64,000 nucleotides of DNA. Source: Crenothrix polyspora. GTDB taxonomy: Bacteria > Pseudomonadota > Gammaproteobacteria > Methylococcales > Methylomonadaceae. The translations under genes were made by a program, and so were the position numbers. Under the pieces are notes generated by a model. It saw nothing but the letters and a program-made list of their open reading frames with translations, had not been told where the DNA came from and searched no databases. Of this stretch, positions 1-8,467 are shown piece by piece. Numbering within the stretch: position 1 is the first letter of the stretch; each line of letters opens with the position of its first letter. Where the stretch lies: the NCBI GenBank assembly GCA_945877505.1, contig CAMDWT010000004.1, forward strand, positions 1-64,000. The letters are read 5' to 3'.

Positions 1-405
1 TTCTGGTGCAGTTTTAAGTGGGGTTCTAGTTGCTTCAGTGGGTAAGTGTGATGATAACGTCTGAATATGACCACTCCATGATTCTCCTGGTGTAAAGCTA
101 TTCATAATCGTTAAGCCAATCAGCATAGCCACACATAAATTAACACTACAAATGGCTAATAATCGAGCACCATGACGAAAGTTGATGTCGGAGCTAATTA
201 TGGAATCTAAAATTGCCAGAAAAATAAGGGGTGTTGCCAGCATTTTCAATAAGCGAATAACCAGCATGCCTAATTGACCTAAGATGTCATTGGTTAACAA
301 GCCACCTAAGTAAGGTTCTTGCCCGAATAGCACTCCCAGTGTTGTTCCAATAGCCGCGCCAATAACTACTTGAAAATAAAGTGGGAGCTTAGATTTTATT
401 AGCAT
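1..405 (-). CDS. Dicarboxylate/amino acid:cation symporter, N-terminal part (cut by window edge)
   Basis: The reading frame starts with ATG at 405 and runs 135 codons to the window edge without a stop, so only the N-terminal part is visible. It begins MLIKSKLPLYFQVVIGAAIG and continues with GVLFGQEPYLGG and a segment LGMLVIRLLKMLATPLIFLA. A membrane helix, an amphipathic LIRLLKM.L.TPL stretch and further helices are typical of the DAACS (GltP/DctA-like) family, which moves dicarboxylates or acidic amino acids with protons or sodium across the inner membrane. Substrate cannot be told from this part. It is transcribed in the same direction as the transketolase-like gene but lies beyond that gene's terminator, so it is a separate unit. 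Confidence 0.8.
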   Translation of the reverse strand, partial: MLIKSKLPLYFQVVIGAAIGTTLGVLFGQEPYLGGLLTNDILGQLGMLVIRLLKMLATPLIFLAILDSIISSDINFRHGARLLAICSVNLCVAMLIGLTIMNSFTPGESWSGHIQTLSSHLPTEATRTPLKTAPE

Positions 406-461
406 AAGTAATGGGTTTAAAAATAATAGATTTAGAGTATATGAAAAATTATGGGCAATAA

Positions 462-493
462 AAAAGCCCTTGCCATAAGACAAGGGCTTTATT
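462..493 (-). terminator. Intrinsic terminator after the transketolase-like gene
   Basis: Perfect 10-bp inverted repeat AAAGCCCTTG (463-472) / CAAGGGCTTT (481-490) with an 8-nt loop. On the minus strand it is followed by a T-rich run. It lies about 60 bp past the stop of the transketolase-like gene and separates it from the symporter gene. Confidence 0.85.
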
Positions 494-554
494 TACCCCT
501 CAGGTATCAAAATGATTCCAAAGGGGGCCGACATTAAAATGTCTATTTTAACGG

Positions 555-2459
555 TTAAACTTTTAAAAGTTCTTTTGTTTTGGCCATGATGCCTGCTGGA
601 TCAATGCCTTGATGTGGGAATTGTTCCCATAGACCACCACAACCTTCTTTATGGGTAGCAATGTGTGCGTATTTTGGTGTCAGGCCACGCTCTAGCAACC
701 AAGAGCCAAAACGACTACCTAATCCCGTCTTTTTATTATAAGACTCAACGATTAAGACCATTGGTGAATTACCAATTTTGGTCATCATATCTTCATCAAT
801 AACATTTAATGTAGGTTTGTTGATTAAGCCAACATCAATACCTTCTTGTTTGAGACGTTCTACGGCGTCTAATGCACGATATAATGATTCACCGAAACTA
901 ACAATATAACCTTGTGTACCTTCGCGGATAACTTCATCTTTGCCAGAGACAAATTTGTAGTCTCCACCAAAGTAATCTTCACCATCAGTATTTAAAATAG
1001 TCGGTACTTTAGAGCGGGTTGAAAAGACAAAACGTAAACCAGGATTAAAGAAGATAGTTTCTAAACACGCTTTCATTTGCAGCGGATCTGCTGGAAAGTA
1101 AAGATTGGTTGCAAAGCCATCACTTAAACCGTTGTCGGCAAACATATTGTTTAGACCGAAATGGCATGTGTTGTCCGCCATGTCATCAATGCCAGAATGT
1201 GAGAAATGACTCAGTACGTTTGAGTTATTTAAACGTGCCATGGTGATTTCTGAAAGCAACATTTCTAGGAAAGCACTAAAAGTACCAAAAATACCTTGTT
1301 TTCCAGCTTCCATACCAAAGCCGGCCGCTGCTGAAAAGTTACCACGCTCCATAATACCGGATGAAATAAAGACTTCAGGGAAGGCGGCGTGAATTTTGAA
1401 TAGGCCACAAGAGCCTTCAAGATCGCTGTCGATAACTCTTACTTTTTCATAGCGCTCAGCTTCACTTAGGCGGCCTAGAATTTCAACAGCCGCATCACCA
1501 AACACGTTGCGGTTGGCGTCCCATTTATCACTTGATCCCAAGAATATAGCATCATTTTTGGGTGCTTTAATTTCTTTAAGGTGATCAGCTGCTGCTTGTT
1601 GACCGCGAGATTCTAAGTATTCAACCGCTACTTTTACAGAAATGACGTCATGGCCGTGGGTTGAGCCTTCTAAGCCAACAATACCAGGACACATAGGACG
1701 ATGATTAATCACAGCAACAGGGCCGTCAGTGTTGATAGCTAGGCAGATACGTTTATATAAATCGTCAAGATCTTCGCCATCGCCTTCCAATACGGTTACG
1801 CCTTGACCCGCTAATGTTTTAGCGGTAGTGCAACCAGTTAGATATTTAGAGGGATGGCCGGCAATAGTTACATCATTGTCATCGATGATCAGTTTAACAT
1901 TGAGGCCTTGAGCAACCGCTAAACGTGCAGCTTCTGCATCATTTCCTTCTTGTTGCGATCCATCAGAGCCTAGGCAAAATACAACTTTACGTGGGTTAGC
2001 AATAGCTACACCATTGACATAAGGCCACATGTGACCTAAACGTCCTGAACTAAATTTTACACCAGGTGTAAAGCCTAGTTCAGGGTGGCCTGGTAAATGG
2101 GAATGGGCTGCGCGGTATTCCATTAAGCGTTCAGCTGGCAAATCGCCATTAAGCGTAGACATCAGGTATTGAGTGGCTACACGGTGTCCAGCTTCATCAA
2201 AAAATATAGGTACAAACCCATTAGCAGAGCCACGAAATAAAGCGTCCATAATCATAACTTCTGGCACTGTATCGTAGGGACCGCCCGTATGTCCGCCAAC
2301 GCCTCTCGCTGCACCCGTAGCAGTAAAGAATACAATTGCGTCGCGACACAGTTGGATATTAGCTTTAAGGCTATCTCTTTGTTGGGTGGTCAGGGTATTA
2401 ATGCTGGGATCTAAAGTTATGCGCTGATAGGCGCCAAGATCAATCGGAAAATTAGACAT
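555..2459 (-). CDS. Transketolase-like thiamine diphosphate enzyme (non-canonical)
   Basis: This 634-aa protein is a thiamine-diphosphate enzyme of the transketolase superfamily. The cofactor motif appears near residues 162-200 as GSDGSQQEGNDAEAARLA followed by DDNDVTIAG; the usual GDG is SDG here. The pyrimidine-domain glutamate is seen in IMERGNFSAAAGFG. The classical transketolase segment G-H-P-x-Y-G is represented by LPGHPELGFTPGVKFSSG. It differs clearly from the canonical 664-aa Tkt encoded at 42422-44416 and is not its simple duplicate. Likely role: two-carbon transfer between sugar phosphates, perhaps with a different donor or acceptor. It stands alone, with its own putative promoter and a strong terminator. 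The family is solid; the substrate is not known. Confidence 0.75.
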   Translation of the reverse strand: MSNFPIDLGAYQRITLDPSINTLTTQQRDSLKANIQLCRDAIVFFTATGAARGVGGHTGGPYDTVPEVMIMDALFRGSANGFVPIFFDEAGHRVATQYLMSTLNGDLPAERLMEYRAAHSHLPGHPELGFTPGVKFSSGRLGHMWPYVNGVAIANPRKVVFCLGSDGSQQEGNDAEAARLAVAQGLNVKLIIDDNDVTIAGHPSKYLTGCTTAKTLAGQGVTVLEGDGEDLDDLYKRICLAINTDGPVAVINHRPMCPGIVGLEGSTHGHDVISVKVAVEYLESRGQQAAADHLKEIKAPKNDAIFLGSSDKWDANRNVFGDAAVEILGRLSEAERYEKVRVIDSDLEGSCGLFKIHAAFPEVFISSGIMERGNFSAAAGFGMEAGKQGIFGTFSAFLEMLLSEITMARLNNSNVLSHFSHSGIDDMADNTCHFGLNNMFADNGLSDGFATNLYFPADPLQMKACLETIFFNPGLRFVFSTRSKVPTILNTDGEDYFGGDYKFVSGKDEVIREGTQGYIVSFGESLYRALDAVERLKQEGIDVGLINKPTLNVIDEDMMTKIGNSPMVLIVESYNKKTGLGSRFGSWLLERGLTPKYAHIATHKEGCGGLWEQFPHQGIDPAGIMAKTKELLKV

Positions 2460-2500
2460 AGTTGACTTCTCATAGTTAAGGATTGTTTATTGCTTTGTAT

Positions 2501-2529
2501 ATTATACATGTCAATAAATATAACTGAAA
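2501..2529 (-). promoter_or_regulatory. Putative sigma-70 promoter of the transketolase-like gene
   Basis: Read on the minus strand, a perfect TATAAT (2501-2506) lies 17 bp from a weak -35 TTTCAG (2524-2529). It is about 40 bp upstream of the ATG at 2459. The -10 box is strong and the -35 box poor. Confidence 0.4.
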
Positions 2530-2904
2530 AAGAGGTTTATTAATAAGCCTCTATCAGCCATTTTTTGGTTATATTTGTTTATACTTTTTTAGGCACTGCC
2601 TTCTCTGTGATTGGGTAATACTTAAACAGTGTCAGTAGAACATTTAAGAATAGTTTAGGTGATTTTTATTATTTTTTCTAAGCTATCCAAGGTTCAGGGT
2701 ACACCCTGTCGTTTATTGCCTGCAAGATATATTAATGAGCCAGTAACATAAAAAAATAAAGTTAAAGCGGGATTATGATTATGCAGGGTAAAGTAATTTA
2801 TTATCAGGTAGTCAGCGCTTTACTGTGCAAGGAAAAGTGCGACAATACCCACTGTTAGCTAATGTTTGGTAATACCCGTTTATTAAAGGAGTGCTGATAA
2901 ATGG
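2530..2904. other. Intergenic region upstream of the MHS transporter, no gene seen
   Basis: About 375 bp of AT-rich DNA between two divergent genes. The only structure noticed is a near-palindrome CAGGGTACACCCTG (2695-2708), which could be a small operator. A 27-codon frame from 2776 has no support. An AAAGGAG-like ribosome binding site (2885-2891) lies just before the transporter start. Confidence 0.4.
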
Positions 2905-4230
2905 GTGTCGGCGTTGCTTAAATTACTTTATAAAAATAGTAGGTTAAAAGTGTCTAAAGTTATCACTGCTTCTTCGGTTACTCGTATTGCTTTGGCAAGT
3001 TTTATTGGAACAGCCATTGAATTCTATGATTTCTATATTTATGGAATGGCGACTGCCCTGGTAATTGGGCCTGTATTTTTCCCTGATGGTAGTCAAGCAA
3101 CGCAAATGCTTAATGCTTTTCTTACTTTTTCGGTCGCTTTTTTAACGCGTCCGTTGGGCGCGATGTTGTTTGGACATTTCGGTGATCGAATTGGACGAAA
3201 AACAACCTTGGTCGTCTCATTAATAGTAATGGGCGTGTCTACAACATTAATTGGCTGTTTGCCTGGATATAGTGATATTGGTGTATGGGCGTCTATATTG
3301 TTATGTTGTTGCCGTTTTGGTCAGGGCATAGGGTTGGGGGGTGAGTGGGGTGGCGCCGCGTTGCTGGCAACTGAAAACGCACCGGCAGGTAAACGTGGCT
3401 TATATGGAATGTTTCCTCAATTAGGGCCGCCCGTTGGCTTTCTTTTGGCAACAGGTAGTTTTTTTCTGCTGGCGCACTTTTTGACCGAGCAAGCCTTTAA
3501 AGATTGGGGTTGGCGGCTTCCGTTTCTTGCAAGCTCAATTTTAGTTATGATTGGTTTGTATGCTCGTCTGGCGCTGTTAGAGACGCCCGTGTTTGTTAAA
3601 GTGTTACAGCAGGATCAACTGGTTGTTTTGCCGATCAAAGAAGTTGTTAAGTTTCATTGGGGGGCATTGATTTTAGGCGCTTTGGCAATGGTAGTCTGTT
3701 ATGCTTTATTTTATATTTCAACGGTTTTTTCTCTGAGCTATGGGACGACTACCTTAAATATACCGCGACAGTATTTTCTTGGGATTTTAAGCGTGGCTGT
3801 TATTTTCATGGCAGCAGCTACCCCATTATCTGCTTGGGCAGCTGATCACTTTGGTCGGCGCCCTGTTTTGCTTGTGGCTTGCAGTGGCGCCTTTTTGTCA
3901 GGATTTGCCTTGGAACCCATGCTTAACTCAGGGTCGCCATTGATAATTACGATTTTTTTGTCGCTGGAGTTGTTTTTAATGGGGGCGATATTTGCGCCGA
4001 TGGGCGCCTTGTTGCCTGAGTTGTTCCCACCTCATCTTCGTTATACAGGCTCTGGAACAGCCTATAATCTAGGGGGAATTCTTGGTGCTTCGTTTGCGCC
4101 TTATCTGGCTCAACGTTTGGTGGCTTATGGTGGGTTGGATTGGGTAGGGGGTTATGTTTCGTTAGCCGCAGCAATTAGCTGGCTTGCTGTGTATTTAATG
4201 AGGGAGACTCGAGACAATCAGTGGATATAA
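2905..4230 (+). CDS. MFS transporter, metabolite:H+ symporter (MHS) family
   Basis: Inner-membrane permease with about 12 hydrophobic helices. The N-terminal signature SFIGTAIEFYDFYIYG is typical of the MHS family (ProP, ShiA, KgtP relatives). The MFS loop motif appears as GHFGDRIGRKTTLV near residue 95, and R-F-x-Q-G-I-G-L-G-G-E-W-G-G follows around residue 140. Members import osmolytes, dicarboxylates or aromatic acids with protons; the substrate cannot be assigned here. GTG at 2905 is some 13 bp from the AAAGGAG site. A second GTG at 2950 would give a start nearer to the family norm, so the true N-terminus is uncertain. It has no operon partner. Confidence 0.85.
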   Translation: MSALLKLLYKNSRLKVSKVITASSVTRIALASFIGTAIEFYDFYIYGMATALVIGPVFFPDGSQATQMLNAFLTFSVAFLTRPLGAMLFGHFGDRIGRKTTLVVSLIVMGVSTTLIGCLPGYSDIGVWASILLCCCRFGQGIGLGGEWGGAALLATENAPAGKRGLYGMFPQLGPPVGFLLATGSFFLLAHFLTEQAFKDWGWRLPFLASSILVMIGLYARLALLETPVFVKVLQQDQLVVLPIKEVVKFHWGALILGALAMVVCYALFYISTVFSLSYGTTTLNIPRQYFLGILSVAVIFMAAATPLSAWAADHFGRRPVLLVACSGAFLSGFALEPMLNSGSPLIITIFLSLELFLMGAIFAPMGALLPELFPPHLRYTGSGTAYNLGGILGASFAPYLAQRLVAYGGLDWVGGYVSLAAAISWLAVYLMRETRDNQWI

Positions 4231-4348
4231 AGTCAGTTTTTTAGAGGACTTTATAATTGAAGGGTTGTGGGACTAAAAGATACGTTCGATTACCAGAATA
4301 TATTGTTGAAATATATAAGCGTTAATTGGGGGGTGTGTAGCAAAGCCA

Positions 4349-4380
4349 GATAACTACGGCTAAAATTTAGTGTAGTTATC
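4349..4380. terminator. Bidirectional terminator-like hairpin between converging genes
   Basis: Inverted repeat GATAACTAC (4349-4357) / GTAGTTATC (4372-4380), with an inner CTAAA/TTTAG pairing that extends the structure. It lies between the converging ends of the MHS transporter (4230) and rpmG (4418). No strong T run follows on either strand. Confidence 0.55.
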
Positions 4381-4417
4381 CTGAGCACCTTGCAAGAAGT
4401 TTATCAAAGTCTGGTGA

Positions 4418-4573
4418 CTATTTGATTTTAGCTTCTTTATAAATAACGTGTTTGCGAACAACAGGGTCAAATTTTTTGACCTCCATTTTTTCAGGCATAG
4501 TACGTTTGTTTTTTGTAGTAGTGTAAAAGTGACCTGTTCCTTCGGTAGAGATCAGTTTGATTTTATCGCGCAT
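4418..4573 (-). CDS. rpmG: 50S ribosomal protein L33
   Basis: This 51-aa gene starts at ATG 4573 and ends with TAG at 4418-4420. The product begins [20 protein letters not shown] and ends [11 protein letters not shown], as in proteobacterial L33 of the large ribosomal subunit. It has no cysteines, so it is the zinc-independent form. It lies 11 bp after rpmB, the usual rpmB-rpmG pair, and is presumably cotranscribed from the rpmB promoter. Confidence 0.97.
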   Translation of the reverse strand: MRDKIKLISTEGTGHFYTTTKNKRTMPEKMEVKKFDPVVRKHVIYKEAKIK

Positions 4574-4584
4574 TTTTTATCTCC

Positions 4585-4821
4585 TTAAACTTTTGTGCCA
4601 TTTTTACGTAAATCGGCTAAAACTGCATCGATGCCGTTTTTATCGATAATACGCATTGCTTTTGTTGATATTCTAAGACGAACCCAACGATTTTCGCTTT
4701 CTACCCAAAATCTGTGATGTTGCAGATTGGGAAGGAAACGTCTTTTCGTTCTGTTGTTTGCGTGTGAAACGTTGTTACCTGTAACGGGTTGTTTGCCTGT
4801 TACTTGACATACTCTAGACAT
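4585..4821 (-). CDS. rpmB: 50S ribosomal protein L28
   Basis: A 78-aa basic protein beginning [20 protein letters not shown], which is diagnostic for L28 of the large ribosomal subunit. [12 protein letters not shown] and the C-terminal part ([14 protein letters not shown]) follow family order and length. It is the first gene of the rpmB-rpmG operon and is divergent from gshB. A good extended -10 promoter lies 43 bp upstream. Confidence 0.98.
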   Translation of the reverse strand: MSRVCQVTGKQPVTGNNVSHANNRTKRRFLPNLQHHRFWVESENRWVRLRISTKAMRIIDKNGIDAVLADLRKNGTKV

Positions 4822-4863
4822 AATTAACCTCTTGGTGCGCCTAAATTTAAAAGTTAGCCCGTC

Positions 4864-4892
4864 TTTATACCAAAAAATCTTTTCAAGGTAAA
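4864..4892 (-). promoter_or_regulatory. Putative promoter of rpmB-rpmG
   Basis: On the minus strand a TATAAA -10 box (4864-4869) is preceded by TGG, an extended -10 element. A TTTACC -35 box (4887-4892) lies 17 bp away. It sits 43 bp upstream of the rpmB start, in the divergent gap with gshB. Confidence 0.55.
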
Positions 4893-4950
4893 TAACAATC
4901 TATAAAATAAGACCAATACACTTCTTCTTAAGTTATTAAACAGGACAAAA

Positions 4951-5898
4951 ATGCCAATTAAACTCGGTATGGTCATGGACTCCATTGATCACATCAACAT
5001 TAAAAAAGACACCAGTTTTGCTATATTACTCGAGGCTCAGGCTAGGGGGTGGGAGTTGCATTACATGGAGCTTAATGATTTGTTTTTAAGGAATGGCAGG
5101 GCCTTTGCCAGAACTAGAACAATAACCGTGCAACGTGATACCCAGAAATGGTATCAGTTTGATACTGAGCAAGACATTCCATTAGATGAGTTGAATGTCA
5201 TTATGATGCGCAAGGATCCTCCTTTTGATCAGGAGTATATTTATGCGACTTATTTGCTAGAACAAGCTGAAAGTAGGGGTGTTTATGTCGTTAATAAACC
5301 GCAATCGTTGCGGGATGCTAATGAAAAGCTTTTTACTGCGTGGTTTCCGCAATGTTGCGCAGAAACATTAGTGACTAGAGAGCCCTCTAGAATTAGAAGT
5401 TTTTTGCACGAGCAGGGAGAAATTATTTTAAAGCCCCTTGATGGTATGGGGGGGACGTCAATTTTTCATTTGCGTAAAGATGATCCCAATCTTAGTGTTA
5501 TTCTTGAAACGATGACGCAGTACAATAGTCGTTATGTTATGGCTCAAAAGTACTTGCCGGAAATTAAAGAGGGGGATAAGCGTATTTTATTGATTAATGG
5601 AGAAGCTGTCCCCTATGCGCTGGCTCGTATTCCTTCACAGGGCGAAACACGTGGCAATCTGGCAGCTGGAGGGCGTGCGGAAGGTCGTGAATTAACGGAA
5701 CAAGATCGGTGGATCGCCAATCAGGTGGGGCCAACGTTACGAGAAAAGGGTTTGATATTTGTAGGGATAGATGTCATTGGTGATAAATTGACCGAAATTA
5801 ATGTGACCAGTCCAACTTGTGTTCAGGAGTTAGATCAGCAATTTGGTCTTAATATAGCGGGATTGTTGATGGATCATATAGAAAAAAATCTTCAATAA
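4951..5898 (+). CDS. gshB: Glutathione synthetase
   Basis: A 315-aa cytoplasmic ATP-grasp enzyme that joins glycine to gamma-glutamylcysteine, the last step of glutathione synthesis. Visible family features are the N-terminal MPIKLGMVMDSIDHINIKKD, the phrase IMMRKDPPFDQEYIYATYLL, the ATP-binding LKPLDGMGGTSIF and the metal-site region EINVTSPTCVQELD. Length matches the family. It is the first gene of a plus-strand run gshB-tonB-yqgE-ruvX-pyrR-pyrB-pyrC', the order also seen in Pseudomonas. The stop is followed one base later by the tonB start, so coupled translation is likely. Confidence 0.97.
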   Translation: MPIKLGMVMDSIDHINIKKDTSFAILLEAQARGWELHYMELNDLFLRNGRAFARTRTITVQRDTQKWYQFDTEQDIPLDELNVIMMRKDPPFDQEYIYATYLLEQAESRGVYVVNKPQSLRDANEKLFTAWFPQCCAETLVTREPSRIRSFLHEQGEIILKPLDGMGGTSIFHLRKDDPNLSVILETMTQYNSRYVMAQKYLPEIKEGDKRILLINGEAVPYALARIPSQGETRGNLAAGGRAEGRELTEQDRWIANQVGPTLREKGLIFVGIDVIGDKLTEINVTSPTCVQELDQQFGLNIAGLLMDHIEKNLQ

Positions 5899-5899
5899 T

Positions 5900-6778
5900 A
5901 TGGAAAATAAGGCGATTGTCGCTCCTCCTTCGGACTTACCCAATAGTAATAATTTATTGTTGATAGCTATATTGGTAGCGGTTGTTGCTCACATTATTTT
6001 TATAATGGGGGTTAATTTTTCCGGCATTCAACCTGTAACAACTAACAAAGCAATAGAAATTACGCTGGTTAATCCGAGTGTAAAAGAGGAGCCGGAAAAA
6101 GCGGATTTTTTAGCGCCGGACAATCAGTTGGGCGCTGGTGAGGAAGCTAAAAAATCAGAACCACCGCCGCAAAAACTTCCGAGTAAGGAAAGTCGTCAAG
6201 AAAAACAAATTAACAAGATGGCGCCTGAAGTGAGTAAACCTAAAGCGTTAAAAAAGGTAATTACTCATCAAGATGTTAAAAAGTCTGATATGAGCGCTAG
6301 TAAAGATGACGTCGTTAGTGAGGTTAAAGAAAGACCACAATTGACGCCGGAATTGTTACAGCAACAATTAGCGCAATTAGGAACAGAAATAAGACAAAGC
6401 CAGCCTAGTGCCGATCAAACCAAAATAAAATTTGTTGATTCGGTGAGTGCCCATAAATATGTGGCCGCACAATATATGAAAGATTGGGAAAGCAAGGTTG
6501 AGCGAACAGGAAATCTTAATTATCCTGAAGCAGCGGCTAAGAAAAATTTTTCTGGCACCTTAACTATGGACGTTGGTATTAAGGCAGATGGAACTATTTA
6601 TAGTATTCGTATCAATAAATCCTCAGGAAGTCTTGAACTTGATGACGCGGCTATAAAAATTGTGCGTATGAGTGCGCCTTTCCCACCTTTACCTTTAGAA
6701 TTAATGAAAGAACTTGATGTTTTGGTGATTACTCGTGTTTGGAAATTCTCCGATGAATCAGGTCTGGTCACACGATAA
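5900..6778 (+). CDS. tonB: TonB-family energy transducer
   Basis: A 292-aa inner-membrane protein with the TonB plan: one N-terminal helix (about residues 19-40, LLLIAILVAVVAHIIFIMGV), a long Lys/Pro/Glu-rich periplasmic stretch (about 60-160) and a C-terminal TonB domain (about 205-285). The domain includes YPEAAAKKNFSGTLTMDVGI and LDDAAIKIVRMSAPFPPLP. TonB passes energy from the proton gradient to outer-membrane receptors through ExbB/ExbD. No exbB, exbD or receptor gene is in the window; TonB next to gshB is the arrangement known from Pseudomonas, so the lack of neighbours is not strange. The receptor served is unknown. Confidence 0.9.
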   Translation: MENKAIVAPPSDLPNSNNLLLIAILVAVVAHIIFIMGVNFSGIQPVTTNKAIEITLVNPSVKEEPEKADFLAPDNQLGAGEEAKKSEPPPQKLPSKESRQEKQINKMAPEVSKPKALKKVITHQDVKKSDMSASKDDVVSEVKERPQLTPELLQQQLAQLGTEIRQSQPSADQTKIKFVDSVSAHKYVAAQYMKDWESKVERTGNLNYPEAAAKKNFSGTLTMDVGIKADGTIYSIRINKSSGSLELDDAAIKIVRMSAPFPPLPLELMKELDVLVITRVWKFSDESGLVTR

Positions 6779-6820
6779 TATAGTTGCGTAACTGGCCATA
6801 ACCTTTGATACTAGGACCCT

Positions 6821-7384
6821 ATGAATATAGCTACTTACCTCAACAATCAGTTTGTCATTGCAATGCCTGGCTTGTCTGACCCTAACTTTTTTCACTCCGT
6901 TACCTACATGTGCCAGCACAATGAAGCAGGCGCTTTAGGTTTAGTGGTCAATAGGTTAACGGATATGAAGTTAGGTGAAATTTTTAGGCAAATGAACATA
7001 GCGGTTACCGCACACGACGCATCCGAAGTTTTTGTTTATGCGGGCGGGCCAGTACAACAAGAGCGTGGATTTGTTCTCCATACTCCTTGTGGATCATGGG
7101 ATAACACGCTGGCTATTTCTGAAGCCGTGTCTTTAACGACGTCGCGTGATGTTATTGAAGCAATTGCTGATGGCAAAGGACCTGAGCAGTATTTAGTGGC
7201 TTTAGGTTATGCAGGTTGGGGTGAGGGGCAATTGGAACAGGAAATGTTAGCGAATGCTTGGTTAAACACCCCTTATAATAAAAGCGTTTTGTTTGATACG
7301 CCTATTGATCTGCGGTGGCAAAAAGCAGGCGAGCAAATTGGCATTGATATTAATCAGTTAACAATTCAAGCGGGACATGGCTAA
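6821..7384 (+). CDS. yqgE: YqgE/AlgH family protein
   Basis: A 187-aa protein of the conserved YqgE/AlgH family (DUF179). It begins MNIATYLNNQFVIAMPGLSD and has the expected YMCQHNEAGALGLVVNR, VYAGGPVQQERGFVLHT and ALGYAGWGEGQLEQE segments. The biochemical function is unsettled; in Pseudomonas the family was linked to alginate regulation, and structures show a compact cytosolic fold without known catalytic residues. Its place between tonB and ruvX is strongly conserved in gammaproteobacteria. The start at ATG 6821 has a TAGGA-like ribosome binding site. Confidence 0.95.
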   Translation: MNIATYLNNQFVIAMPGLSDPNFFHSVTYMCQHNEAGALGLVVNRLTDMKLGEIFRQMNIAVTAHDASEVFVYAGGPVQQERGFVLHTPCGSWDNTLAISEAVSLTTSRDVIEAIADGKGPEQYLVALGYAGWGEGQLEQEMLANAWLNTPYNKSVLFDTPIDLRWQKAGEQIGIDINQLTIQAGHG

Positions 7385-7500
7385 GATTCATTTAAGCGTT
7401 AAGTAAGTGTTTAGTCTATAAAGAGGGTGTGCTTTTAAAGTGCTCCCAATAAATTGTTTGTTATCTTTCTTTGAATTTTTCATTAAATATCATCCTAGTT

Positions 7501-7956
7501 ATGCAAGATCCATTATTGACAAAAACCAGTGCAGATACCTATTTGGGTTTCGATTTCGGTTATAAAAAAATAGGCGTTGCAGTAGGACAAACTGTTACAG
7601 CTTCAGCGAGTCCGTTACAAACTATTCGATCTATTAATCAAAGTCCAGATTGGCAAATCATTACCAAACTCATAGCCGAATGGCGTCCGATCGGCTTAGT
7701 CGTTGGTATTTCTAGGCAGGCAGATGGTTCTGATAACCCCGTTACGCCGCGCATTATAAAATTCTGTAACCAATTGGAAGGCCGTTATCAACTGCCTGTT
7801 CATAAGCAAGATGAGGCTCTATCAACATTTGAGGCTAAACAAATGTTATTTGATGAAGTTAGTGTTAATGCGGCTAAGCTTTGGGAGGTTCAGGATCAGT
7901 TGGCCGCCCAACTTATCTTGCAGTCTTGGCTAAATGATTTTAAAAATAAGGATTAG
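7501..7956 (+). CDS. ruvX: Putative Holliday junction resolvase / pre-16S rRNA nuclease YqgF
   Basis: About 151 aa. The RNase H-like fold is shown by YLGFDFGYKKIGVAVGQ near the N-terminus (metal-binding Asp), VVGISRQADGSDNPVTPR in the middle and DEALSTFEAKQML towards the end. The family was named for Holliday junction resolution and acts in 16S rRNA 5'-end maturation in Escherichia coli. I chose ATG 7501; an upstream TTG at 7471 would add ten residues of no family character. It lies between yqgE and pyrR, with only three bases before pyrR. Confidence 0.93.
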   Translation: MQDPLLTKTSADTYLGFDFGYKKIGVAVGQTVTASASPLQTIRSINQSPDWQIITKLIAEWRPIGLVVGISRQADGSDNPVTPRIIKFCNQLEGRYQLPVHKQDEALSTFEAKQMLFDEVSVNAAKLWEVQDQLAAQLILQSWLNDFKNKD

Positions 7957-7959
7957 TAA

Positions 7960-8466
7960 GTGCTAGAAATACACGATTTACTCAATAAACTAGAAGTCCA
8001 GTTAAAGCGTACGATCAGCGAAAGGCAATTAATTGACCCTGTTATGATCGGAATTCGCACAGGGGGCGTTTGGGTTGCTGAGCAAATGTACCAGCGGCTG
8101 AAACTAACTGAGCCATTGGGCTTACTCGATATATCTTTTTATCGTGACGATTTTTCGCAAATTGGTGTTAATCCCAATGTTAAACCTAGTCAGTTACCGC
8201 CTCATATTGAGGGTCGTGACATTATCTTGATAGACGATGTTTTTTATACAGGAAGAACCATTAGAGCGGCGCTTAACGAGATTTTTGATTACGGCCGGCC
8301 TAATCAAATTATTCTGGCGGTGTTAATAGAGCGTGACGGTAGGCAGATACCTTTATCCCCTGATTGTGTTGGGACGAGTATAAAATTGAAGAAGGGGCAG
8401 CGGATTAAATTAATTGGCCCTGAACCATTGGCTATTGAGTTACAAACCTTAGATTCGGCAGCATAA
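7960..8466 (+). CDS. pyrR: PyrR-like bifunctional pyrimidine regulator / uracil phosphoribosyltransferase
   Basis: A 168-aa phosphoribosyltransferase fold with the PRPP-binding motif [18 protein letters not shown] near residues 87-104 and the family segment [13 protein letters not shown]. PyrR binds pyr mRNA in many Gram-positives and has uracil phosphoribosyltransferase activity; in gammaproteobacteria the regulatory role is less clear. It starts with GTG (7960) after an AAGGA site and is followed one base later by pyrB. Cotranscription with pyrB and pyrC' supports a role in the pyrimidine pathway. Confidence 0.93.
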   Translation: MLEIHDLLNKLEVQLKRTISERQLIDPVMIGIRTGGVWVAEQMYQRLKLTEPLGLLDISFYRDDFSQIGVNPNVKPSQLPPHIEGRDIILIDDVFYTGRTIRAALNEIFDYGRPNQIILAVLIERDGRQIPLSPDCVGTSIKLKKGQRIKLIGPEPLAIELQTLDSAA

Positions 8467-8467
8467 C

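Noticed and set aside
7471-7500. TTG start for ruvX ten codons upstream
   Set aside because: The added residues have no family character and ATG 7501 gives the normal length.
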